A stretch of 64,000 nt of DNA from Deinandra increscens subsp. villosa (taxonomy: Eukaryota > Streptophyta > Magnoliopsida > Asterales > Asteraceae). Made by a program: the position numbers and the translations under genes. The stretch covers positions 53,471,502 through 53,535,501 of the forward strand of contig JBCNJP010000006.1 in assembly GCA_039602395.1 (NCBI GenBank), read 5' to 3'. Under the pieces are notes generated by a model. It had not been told where the DNA came from and did not search any database. It was given only the letters and a program-made list of their open reading frames with translations. The first letter of the stretch is position 1; every line of letters starts with the position of its first letter. Positions 34,371 to 45,500 of this stretch are shown piece after piece.

Positions 34371-34810
34371 AGAGGTTCCTCCGGAACAATTGAGTTCCTC
34401 CGGAACTTCCGGCATGTTACTCCGGAAACCACAATTTGGCGACCAAGGAGTTCCTCCGGAACAATTCGAGTTCCTCCGGAACATGCATACTTGGAATAAA
34501 GTGGTTACCTCGGAACTATTTTCAGTTCCTCCTGAATATTTGGGTTCCTCCGGAACTGACCTCGGAACGAAATCGCGACTGAGAGTTCCTCCGAAACTTT
34601 CATGATACTCCGGAACAAGAGAGTTACTCTTGGAGAGTTCAGATTACTCCGGAACTTGTTTCAATTGTACACGAAGTTACCTCGGATCCCTCGGAAGAAC
34701 AAGTTCTGTCGGAACTTGAAGTTGTCTCGGAAACACTGGTTAACTCGGAACTTCGAGTTCCTCCGGAACTTCCTTTGTTCCCTCGGAACTCTCATTCCTT
34801 CGGAACACAG
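34371..34810 (-). repeat. Iterated TCCTCCGGAAC motif array
   Basis: About 18-20 copies of GTTCCTCCGGAAC or degraded forms (TTACTCCGGAAC, TTACCTCGGAAC) occur in 440 bp, irregularly spaced 12-45 bp apart, so not a simple tandem repeat. The core TCCGGA is palindromic. They lie in the interior of the coding-free LTR element. Confidence 0.85.
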
Positions 34811-37726
34811 AGGTGAGCTACTTTGAAACATAGGGTTCTTACGGTGGCATGGCATTAGACGAGGTATTTCTGGTTTAACTCCAATGAGAGACAAAGAGCT
34901 ATGTTGACTTGGGGACAAGGAACGAAGTTGACAAAAAGTAGGTTGTTACTTTTCAGTTTTCTTTTTCTTTTTCTTCCCCATATACGACAACAACACAGAA
35001 AATGTTCCATGTAACTTCATCAAACCATAAAATAATATTAACTTTATTTTGTTTGAGAAACCTCAATCTCGACTATTATCGACATCTTCGAACTAAAACC
35101 CATAAACCCGTCTCGAACCAGCGACCAACTAATCACCTTAACCCTCGTCATATATCATGACGGAAACCCGAATCTCGAACTCGGTGATAAAAACCCGGAT
35201 GTCAACATGTTGAAATAACCCCTTTTCTCTCGAATAAGAACCCGTAAAAACCGATGTAACGAGCTGCAGTCTCGTAGTTTTTTGTTCCTCATCACTTGTT
35301 AAAATAATTTAACATAAACACTAACAATAATAAAAAAAAAATCTGCTAAATTGATTAAAGGGAGGTTGAGTGTTTAGGTGATGTGTGTAAGAGGAGAGAG
35401 AAACAAATTAGGGTGGTTGAATAAAAGGTGAAGTAGAGTGGTTACTTTACAAAAGTCAGTAAAGTAAGTATGGGTTACTACTCTTTCACTATTCACCTTT
35501 TTGGGTTTTAATTTGTTTTCCAATTAAATCAATCAAATAAATGACTAACTTAATAATCTTCATCCGATGAAGATCTGGAAAGTAAGAAATTCAAGAACTT
35601 TGAGATGAATTACCATGAATTCATACATCATTTTTCCTTTTTGTGTGACCATTTCAAACACAAAAGTACAAAGTTCAAGAACACAAACATCTCTATTTGT
35701 TACAAAAACAAGCAAGATAACACAAAGTTGAAGAAACCAACCGATTTGTTGCGTTTTCTTCGACCATGGCTCTGATACCAATTGTAAAAACCGGGGTCGG
35801 TGAGCCAAGCCAAACCCCGATGGCACAGCGGAAGCGGATCGAAGACTTTGTGAGCTTCGTCTTTGTAGAACAAATATGAACACCCGGAAGAACATTACGG
35901 ACCGGATCTTCTACTTGGGTGTTTGAGATGTGATGATGATGATGAGGATAAAATAGAAGTAGTGATAAACGAGATAATGTAGAGATAATCATTGATGAAG
36001 TTGAACGATTACAAGTTTACCTACACCACTCATGCTAGGTTCATGAACAAGTGTTCATGAACCACACACAACTTCAAAGTATCATGACTTAAGCTCTCTC
36101 ACTCATGCATTCATACATCCTTAGTCTTTCACATGAGAAAGACTATATATACTAACCTAACAATGGCAAACTAGTAAATAACCAACAACTAGTCTAGTGA
36201 CAAAATAAATAATGTTACAATGAATAATAAAGTCACTAATGCCATGTCTTCGGTTAATGAGAGTCTCGAGTCATAAACTTCACCGTGTTGTGCGAACGGT
36301 TAAACAATAAGTGGTACGTTGAGTTTCATCACACCAAATCTCGAACTCGTCGACCTCGGAAATTCCCAACATAATCAGTCGGATTCAATACAATTTCATC
36401 TCCTTTCTTCCTTCAATTTCTCTGGTACTTGTGTTTGATGAACTTCAGCCGGAACTCTGAATACTTAGCATTTCATCCGGAAGACCCAAATGGTCATTTA
36501 TTTACATTTATGCTACTAAGAAATATTGACCAAAAAATGGTTTATGTAATGAAAGTAGACTACAAGCGATATCAGTGGGTAATCATATTATAGAAGTAGA
36601 TATCATAACTATAAGTAATATTGAGTATCTTACTTTTATTCTTTGAATTAGTTAGACATCTTTAGACAACATGTTTACTTTCAAAGTGTAACATCACGAA
36701 ACCCAAATGAATATTGTATTTGTAAATAAATGAGATGGGACGCTAGTCCAGAACTCAACCCGTTATGTACATGAGAGATTATCATGTAAAATAAAATCTT
36801 GGATCAAATGGGAATTTAGTTGCTTAAAATGTTAATATTGAAATTTGAGGGGCCAGAATAGTAATGTGTAATAAATAAAAAGAAAAGGGAAAGAAGGGGG
36901 ATCGTAATTCTCCCCAGGAGTTCGACATCCACCCTCCAAGCCCTAGCAAACCTCAAATTCTGCAATTCAAGGTGTTAAGCTGCGATTTTGGTGCATCAAA
37001 ACAGAAATTGGAAGTGTTTGCTAGCATCTAAACCCATCTTTGAATCAAGTAAGTAAACCCCATCTCCATGCATGCTTAGGGTCCGAAATTTTGATCAAAT
37101 TGGATGCCTTAAAGCTGTGATTTAGTGTTGTGATGATTATATAATGATATGCCCATGATATAGACACATAAATGCTTGAAATTGTGACCAAAACATCAAG
37201 TTTTGGTGGGGTGAATTCTAGGCTACGAATTTTAAGCCATGGGGGTTAAGGTTTTGGATTTCCATGTTGTTAATTGCTGAAATTGTGTGTGTTTGTTTAC
37301 TCGTATGAGTTAATTGATGCACGATAAGGAGAAACATTGTTGTAAAACCTTGATATGCAAGTTATGGGAATTAAACCTAAATCAAAGTAGGTTGAAATGA
37401 TGATATCATGTTGATGCACACCAAGTGCTCGATGAAATGTCCAAATGAGCTAGTGATTAGCAAATGGATGTTTATGAATGCTAAACATGAGGCCTTAATG
37501 TATTAAACAAATTAAGTGCCAAAGATGTGAGTAGGGACTAATGTGAAATTCATGCTTACATAATGTGTTAAATGGAATGATATAAAACCATAAAAATGAT
37601 GAAAATCTAGTTATGGGGCTGTTTTGAAAGTGTTGTATAAGATCACTCGAATGTCCGTTTGGGATGTATGATATACGGTCGAAAAGCTTGTTGTGAATAC
37701 TATGTTTCGTGTTTGAACACTAGAAG

Positions 37727-38125
37727 CTGATTCTGACTTATAATGGGTCAAAACGACACACCAACATGGCCATTTAATATTCCAGCAAGCTGTTTGGAAA
37801 TAATTATAGTTGCTGTCCTGTTTTTAGAAAAATCGTATAAAATCTTAGAAACATCGTTAGAAGGTGTACCATATATGGTTGGAAAGGTCTTTGAACCTAC
37901 TTCAACTCATTTTTATAAATCTGAAGCTGATTCAGTCATTAAGTGGGTCAAAAATGATGATTTCCACAGCTATGCAGGTTACTCAGCATGCTGTTTGGAA
38001 TAAATATAGTTGCTGTCCTGTTTTTGTAAAAATTGTATAAAATCATAGGAACATCGTTAGAAGGTGTGCCTTATATGCCTGGAAAGGTATTTCAGTCTAC
38101 TACGTTCCATGTTTGAACATGGAAT
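37727..38125 (+). repeat. About 195-bp direct repeat, two copies
   Basis: Two adjacent units share AGCTGTTTGGAATAA, ATAGTTGCTGTCCTGTTTT, and AACATCGTTAGAAGGTGT blocks in the same order, roughly 80% identical. Part of the solo LTR. Confidence 0.75.
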
Positions 38126-39880
38126 GCTGGAAAAATTTATAAAATGGTCAAAATGGACTGTTACTGCAGCATTGCTGCAAATGTTGCACAAGAAATTATG
38201 TTTCTAAAATGCTAGTAATAGTGAACAAGTTGAATTGCTTATATATTGATAATTTGTGTTATAAACCTAATATGGTTGATAAAATTAGTAGGTAACCAAG
38301 TGGAAGGAGCAAACGGAAACCGGGTAGGAATGATTAAAGCTCTCGAGGTAACATCTATGCTATGTTACATATTTGGTTAATGACTCATATTTGCATTAAA
38401 GATATAGAATGCATGATCTTATGAAATGTGATAAACTTTCCCTACGAGGCAAGTTGTTGAATTGCGTATAATTACAAAGTTAAATAATTAGAGTTGAGCT
38501 CTAAGAAGGTAATGAGTCAAAGAACAATGCATAATTAAATGGTTCATAGGAACCATGGCTATAAGAATGTATGTCATTAGCGGTAAATGAATTGTAGGAT
38601 TCATGCTAATGGGTTAAACGGGTCGAACGAATCGGAAGGATTCATCGTAATGGGTCGAAGAATAAAACTTACTAATTGATTCATAGAGACCATAATAATG
38701 GCTAAATGAGTAATCGATCGATAATGGTTTGTAGGAACCAAATGCATGTGTAACATTATTTATGTTACATGAAGTAGTTAAGTAAATGCGTATTTACAAT
38801 TTAAAAGAATAAACTATGAATTGTGTAAATGGGTGATGAATGGTTCTAGGAACCGTGAAGCCCAAGGCCAAGAGGTTCTCCAATGACAAACTTGACCATA
38901 TAAAAGATTCGGATGAATCAATTAACGAAAGAAAGTTACAATGGCGGAAATTGGCTTATAGAGTCTATGTCAAGTAACTAGAGAAAAGGAATCGTAAACG
39001 GTTATAGAACCATAGATTCCAAGGCTTATATGTGGTCAAGTTAGGCATTTGGGGTAAACCAAAGGCAAGGAGTACAAGGATCATTTGGACATCAACTAGA
39101 ATGGTTTAGTGAACCAATGTTATGTAGAGTGATAACCTTTGATGGTTGTCACAAGAAATCCCTTAACGGGTCAAACGGGTACAATAACCCAAATTGGTTG
39201 AATGAATTAGATAGTGACTCCCTAAAAGTTAATTGATGCTTAAATAGGTTGTCACATGAGTTTAGGATCATAATCCTTTAAAACTGTGTTATTTCTAATA
39301 AGTAACAAGCACACGAAGTGCGTAGAACCCATAAAGGTTTAAATGACATAATTAGCTTATGGAATTGATTTGTTATACATGTTTGCCAATGGATTACGGT
39401 AAAATTAGCTTGCAATAAGGACAGGTCATTGGCAATAAAGCTATGGGTGTTCTAATGGGTCAAACGGGTTGGTTGAACCCGTATATGCAAAGTTTGAATT
39501 CGCCTTGAATAAGGTATGTTGATGTGTATGAAAACATGTTTTAGAAGTGTTTTGTGAGTGTTAAAAACTTGAAAAATGATGGAAATCCGGTTGGTGAAAT
39601 CTGGTAGAAAACAGGGGAAAGAAAGCCAAAATTTGGCTAAGTATGGAACTGGCCGAAAATTGCCAATATTCTGTCAAAAATGGTCCAGGGCGTACCGCCC
39701 AGGAATTATTAATTCTGGGCGTACCGCCCCAGAGTGAAAAACCAAATTTTATTGTTTTTCTTCATTATTTGATATTGTAATAAATGGTTATGCAATAGAA
39801 GCTCACTATTGAAAGTGAGTATGTTGCAGGTAAAGGGAAAGCCTAGTGGATGCTCATCAAAGACTACGAAGAACCGATCA

Positions 39881-42206
39881 TGTGACAACTACAATTTCCC
39901 AAGTTAACTCCGTTAAGTCTTTCCGTTAAAAACCGTTAGTTCCGTTAGACAAACTCCGTTAGTCACATTACCAGTAGAAATTAACTAATTAATGCTCACC
40001 TAGACCGGATACGTCCACGACCTTTGGTTGATCACCGAACCCGACCATATGTGCTACATGATTATTTGCTTATTACCACTGTGTGAAGTTATACAACATG
40101 CTTAATTAATTCATTGTGAAATTATGTGATTTATCGAGGAATTGTGTTTATTTTACTTAGAGTGGAAATCGACCCTTTTGGTGACCAGCGAAACTACTGG
40201 GCGAAATTACAGTTTCGCCCGGTTAGCTGATGCCTGACCAGTTTCGCGTGGCTAGCGAAACTGCCAGCGAAATTGCGGGCGAAACTGGCACCTTATATAA
40301 GCAAACCCAAGCCTAACTTTCTCATTTTTACCACTTCCACACAACCACACACACTTCTGCACTCTCCCTCTCTCAAGACCTCCGACCAGCAAGGACATAG
40401 CTCGAACCACAGTGATTCCAACCTCAAATCTCCATCCATTCAAGCATTAGAGGTTAACCGTGAGTCACATAAACCTCCTTTATGCAAATTCTTGTATGCT
40501 TAACTAAAATGTATGCCTAAAATCCACATGCAATGATTTCTGCTACTGATATGATACTTAGGGATGCTAGATGTAACATAAATTCTGCAACTTGCCTTGT
40601 ATGTATGAAGATCCATGCTAGATTAGGCTATTTATGTGAAATTGCATTTTTGACAAATTGATGACTAGAAACCATGTTTTAGGTGTTAGAATTGCTCCCA
40701 TGATGTTAGTAAACGTTTAGGTATGCTAGATATTGATTTGCATGTGTTACAGAAGCTGTTAGAAAGATTTTTAGGCAAATTTACGGGTTTTTCTAGCGAC
40801 TAGCGAAACTGTGCCTTCATCAGGCGAAACTGTGTAGCGAAACTGTGCCTATCTCCCTTTAGCGAAACTAGTACAGCGAAACTATAGTGTCGCTAGGTAA
40901 ACTGACCAGACCTGTCCGAGCGAATCTGCTGAGCGAAATTCCCTGAACGAAAGTTCAAACCAGTTTCGGGCGAAACTAGGCTAGCGAAACTGTGCCAGCA
41001 GTTTCGAGCGAAACTAGCCTAGCGAAACTGTGTCACCGGGCACTGCCTAGCGAAAGTGCTGCCCGTGTACACGGCGAAACTGCCTAGCGAAACTGCTAGC
41101 GAAACTGTTACCAGAATCCAAACTTGTACAATTTGCTTGAATGATATGCCATGACTTGCATGCTCTATACTATGATAATACTTGCTTGGACTCCTGATGT
41201 ATATAAACACTTGTGTATGATCAACCATCGGTGTCGTGTGTCGTTATGTCGTGTCGTACTTTCCAATGTGCTAGTGTTATGGTCTTAGCGGTATAGCTAA
41301 AAGTTAAACAACCTAACACTTAAGACCTTAATGTGATTATTAGGTCCTCGTTAACAAATCATAACCGAGTTTATTTGAAGAATAAGCGGAGCAACCTAAG
41401 GTGAGTTCATTACTATATGTTGTTATGTCCTTTCAGGGATGATAACGTGCAACGGTAAGGTATTTCTTACTAAGTAAACTTTTCCGACCAAATATCATAT
41501 GTATCATTGAATTGATTGATAAACTAAAAAGTCCTTACATTCGGGCCGTTAATATAGAATAGCTAGGTGATGTTGAGTAGTACTACTGGGGATTGACACC
41601 CCCGCCCAGCGGTGCACGGGATGCACCAACCCGACTGGCGGTCGGACTGGGACCAATGTTACCCTACCCTCCGTGGTCTTTCAGGACACGGGAAGGCAAA
41701 ATCCGTAGGTAATACCTATACATTGTCAGCTTCGGTTGCGAACAATTCAAATGTGCATAACTTAGGCTAGCTACCTACGATATGGAAAATTTACAAAGTC
41801 TTATGATAATGATTGTGCTTTACCTTTCTTTGATCATAAAATCTTGGTCTACTTGTGACGGGTAGACCGTTTAGTGAACTCACCAGCCTTGGCTGACACT
41901 TGATTGTTGAATGCTTTTCAGGTCGCTAGGAGGATCATTGAAGGCACCGGCAGCGGCAGTACTGGACATCCCTTTTTGAATTGAAAACTATGTTCCAATC
42001 AGTTGAATTAAACATTCGTAAACAATATCTGTAATTCGTTTTATGCTTCCGCTGAATCGTTAATACACTTTGGTCTGTAATAACTGCTCTTTATTTACCT
42101 AAATTAAACTCTGTTATGGTTTGGTTGTAACTGAAGTTTGGGATCCTGGTCTGGATCATACCCTCACGCGGTTAAACTCCGTTAGGTGGAAATTGGGGGT
42201 GTGACA
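39881..42206 (+). repeat. 5' LTR of the gypsy element
   Basis: 2326 bp. A TATA box (CTTATATAAGC) lies near 40292, followed by a pyrimidine-rich leader. About 25 copies of GCGAAACT (or the reverse, AGTTTCGC, and near variants) are clustered at 40197-40290 and 40797-41110. Confidence 0.96.
40797..41110 (+). repeat. GCGAAACT motif cluster in the gypsy LTR
   Basis: Roughly 19 occurrences in 310 bp, in both orientations and irregularly spaced, often as CTAGCGAAACTG. The same cluster is at 47967-48280 in the other LTR, and a smaller one surrounds the TATA box at 40197-40290. Confidence 0.9.
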
Positions 42207-42522
42207 GATTGGTATCAGAGCCCTTGGTTACAGCGAACCAGAACATTTTTCAAAAGTAAAATTTCTGAACTGTAACTGTTTTTGAAAACTTTGGCTACAA
42301 CCCGTTCCGCAAAGTACTGCCCCGCGTGCTGAAGATGATCCTCATTTAGAATTCTTGTCCTGTGACTGTATTAAAACCTGAAAATTTCGGGTGGGAAATT
42401 TTTCTTTTCACTAATCATGTAAATGAGTGCCTTAATGTGAATTATACTAGTATGTAACAATTAACGGAACTTAACAACTTTCTAGTATTGGGTATACTAA
42501 CCTTTGGAAGCTTTGCATTGAT

Positions 42523-45500
42523 TTGCTAGAAATCATGCCTCCGCGGAGAGAACCCGAAACCCAACCAGGAACCTTCACAGCTGCACAGGTTCAGAATATG
42601 ATCAATCAGGGAGTTGCAGCAGCCCTAGCAGCCGCTCAACAACATTTCCAAGGTCAACCGCCTCAATGCACATTCAAAGCCTTTATGGATTGTAAGCCAA
42701 TAGTGTTCAAAGGTGACGAAGGTGCTGTGGGTCTACTTCGATGGATTGAAAAGTCAGAAAAGGTGTTTCTAATGTGCAACTGCCCAGACGGGGATAAGGT
42801 AAAGTATGCTACAGGCACTCTTGAGGATTCCGCATTGACCTGGTGGAATGCTCAGATTCAGATTTTGGGATTGAATGAAGCGAACGCCATGACATGGCAA
42901 GAATTCCGAGAGGCGATCATGGAGGAGTATTGTCCTCGTGATCAAGTCAGAAGAATGGAAGTGGAATTTGGAAACTGCAGGATGGAAGGTTATGAGATAG
43001 AGGAATATACCGACCGTTATCAAGCATATTCCCGACTCTGTCCGACAATGGTGGATGCTGAGTACAAGCGAATCGAATTGTATGTGGAAGGACTGGTACC
43101 ACAGATCAAAGGCATGGTGACCTCATCTAATCCCACATATGTGCGACAGGCCATCCGACTGGCGCACAAACTGACTGATCAGGCAGTGGCTCAAGGAACT
43201 TTGCCACCCAGAAAGACCCCAAAGGCTGCCCTAGACGGGAAGAGGCAGAGAGACGAGGAGCCAAGCCACCTCGCGAATTCTGGCAACAACACTGGGAGGT
43301 CCTCAAACTCTCAGAATCAGAACAGGAAGTTTGATAACTCCAAAGGGGGTTACGGTAACAACGGTGGCGGTGGCAACAACCAAAACCGACAAGGTAGCAG
43401 CGGGCAAGGCGCTAGTGGGTATAAAGGGAAGTTACCCTACTGCAGCAAGTGTAGCAAGCACCACCCTCGTGAATGTGGTCGACCAGTCTGTGAGAGATGC
43501 GGAAAACCTGGGCACTTGAAGAAAGACTGCCCCCAGCTAAAGAGAGGTGGGAACGATAACAACAACGACCGCAACAACAACAACAATAACAACAATGGAG
43601 GTGATAATGGAAATGGTGGCCGCGGACGAGCATTCGTCATGGGTTCCGGTGAAGCAAGAGAAGACGCCAATGTGATTACCGGTAAGTTTCTCCTCAACAA
43701 CTATTTTGCAAATGTTTTATTTGATTCGGGTGCCGAGAAAAGTTTCATTTCAACTAAGTTCTGCAAATTGATAAAGGCCAAGACAGAAACCCTAGGAGCT
43801 AAGTACACTGTTGAATTAGCTAACGGTAAGCTTATTGATGCAACGCATGTAGTCAAGGATTGTACCCTAGAATTCTCAGGTCATAAGTTCAACATAGATT
43901 TGATGCCTTTCGCAATCGGTAGTTTTGACGTGATAATTGGTATGGACTGGTTGTCCTCGCAACGCGCCGAACTCATTTGCCAAGAGAAAGTCATACGCAT
44001 ACCCATCGCGAACGGAGAAGTACTCTCGATTCAGGGTGAAAAGGGAGGTACTGTTTCCGGAATTATATCTTACCTCAAGGCACAGAAGTACCTTCGAAAA
44101 GGGCACGTGGCCATTCTGGCAACGGTTACGGATCAAAGCCTCGCAGCAAAGAAAATTGAAGATTTTCCGATAGTTCGCGATTTTCCCGATGTATTTCCGG
44201 AGGAATTACCTGGTCTGCCTCCGCATAGACAAGTCGAGTTCGGAATCGACCTTGTTCCCGGTGCAGCTCCGGTTGCCCGAGCTCCGTATCGTCTGGCGGT
44301 GAACGAATTACACGAGTTATCCACTCAACTGCAAGAACTGTTAGATAAAGGATTTATCAGGCCTAGCTCATCGCCATGGGGCGCGCCAGTTCTATTCGTC
44401 AAGAAGAAAGATGGGACGTTCAGGATGTGCATAGATTACCGCGAGCTCAACAAAGTCACTATTAAGAACCGGTATCCTCTCCCTCGGATCGACGACCTGT
44501 TCGACCAACTGCAAGGATCCAGCTACTTCTCAAAAATCGACTTAAGATCCGGGTATCACCAACTCAGAGTCCGCGAGGAGGACATTTCAAGGACGGCTTT
44601 CAGAACGCGTTACGGTCATTACGAGTTCCTAGTCATGCCTTTCGGCTTAACGAACGCACCGGCGGTGTTCATGGACCTCATGAATCGCGTGTGCAAACCT
44701 TACCTTGATCAGTTCGTAATTGTTTTCATCGACGACATACTCGTTTACTCGAGGACGAAGGAAGAGCACGAGCAACACCTGCGGTTAATATTAGAGTTGT
44801 TAAGGAAGGAGCAACTCTACGCAAAGTTCTCCAAATGTGATTTTTGGATCCGAGAAGTCCAATTTCTGGGCCATATCGTCAACGAGCAGGGTATTCATGT
44901 TGACCCATCCAAAGTGGAAGCGATCAAGAATTGGTCTACACCACGAGCACCAACGGAAATTCGGCAATTTCTAGGATTAGCGGGTTACTACCGTCGTTTC
45001 ATCCAGGGATTTTCTCAGATAACTCAACCACTAACCGCTCTTACGCATAAAGGTGTTCAGTACCGATGGGGTGAGAAAGAAGAAACAGCCTTTCAGACAT
45101 TGAAGGAAAAACTTTGTACCGCGCCTGTGTTATCTCTACCCGATGGTGTCGACGACTTCGAGGTCTATTGTGACGCTTCACTCCAAGGACTTGGATGTGT
45201 TCTAATGCAAAGGGGTAAAGTCATTGCTTACGGGTCAAGACAGTTGAAGTCTCACGAACAGAATTACACAACGCATGATCTGGAATTAGGAGCTGTTGTA
45301 TTCGCCTTAAAGTTTTGGAGACACTACCTGTACGGTACCAAATGCACGATATTTACTGATCATAAAAGCCTCCAACATATAATGGGACAGAAAGATCTCA
45401 ACATGAGACAGCGTAGGTGGATCGAGGTGCTAAATGACTACGACTTGGCGATAAAGTACCACCCAGGCAAGGCCAACGTTGTGGCTGACGCTTTGAGCAG

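Larger units (their letters stand above)
32193..36371 (-). mobile_element. Coding-free LTR retrotransposon (LARD/TRIM-like, probably Sirevirus-related)
   Basis: Minus-strand element with 589-bp LTRs at 32193-33414 (3' LTR, enlarged by a solo LTR insertion) and 35783-36371 (5' LTR), flanked by TAATC at 32188-32192 and 36372-36376. The PBS (35768-35782) matches initiator tRNA-Met; the PPT (AAATAGGGGGAGAT on the minus strand) adjoins the 3' LTR at 33415. I saw three substitutions between LTRs, about 0.5%. The 2.37-kb interior has no gag or pol motif, only short ORFs, so mobilisation must use proteins from another element. Another LTR of this family starts at 63914 on the opposite strand. Confidence 0.93.
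32062..36447 (+). repeat. 3' LTR of the broken Copia element, interrupted
   Basis: A polypurine tract (AGGGGGGAGAA) at 32051-32061 precedes the LTR start TGTTATAAAC. The LTR runs to the insertion at 32192, resumes after the second TAATC at 36377, and ends ambiguously between 36439 and 36447, a net length of about 200 bp. A TATA-like CATATAAG is at 32176. The last bases GAACTTCA are shared with the inverted arm, which hides the exact boundary and target duplication. Confidence 0.75.

Noticed and set aside
34194..34918. ORFs with repeated SSGT/CSGGT residues
   Set aside because: They are translations of the TCCTCCGGAAC motif array on both strands, not a conserved protein.
37743..38003. 86-codon ORF with hydrophobic segments
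   Set aside because: It falls within the ~195-bp direct repeat of the solo LTR and the second unit does not keep the frame open.
40797..41110. CRISPR-like array of GCGAAACT repeats
   Set aside because: Repeats are 8-9 bp, irregularly spaced and in both orientations, inside a plant LTR, and occur identically in both LTRs.
43412..43700. Minus-strand ORFs rich in Cys/Leu opposite the gypsy gag
   Set aside because: Shadows of the Asn/Gly-rich linker and zinc knuckle coding sequence.
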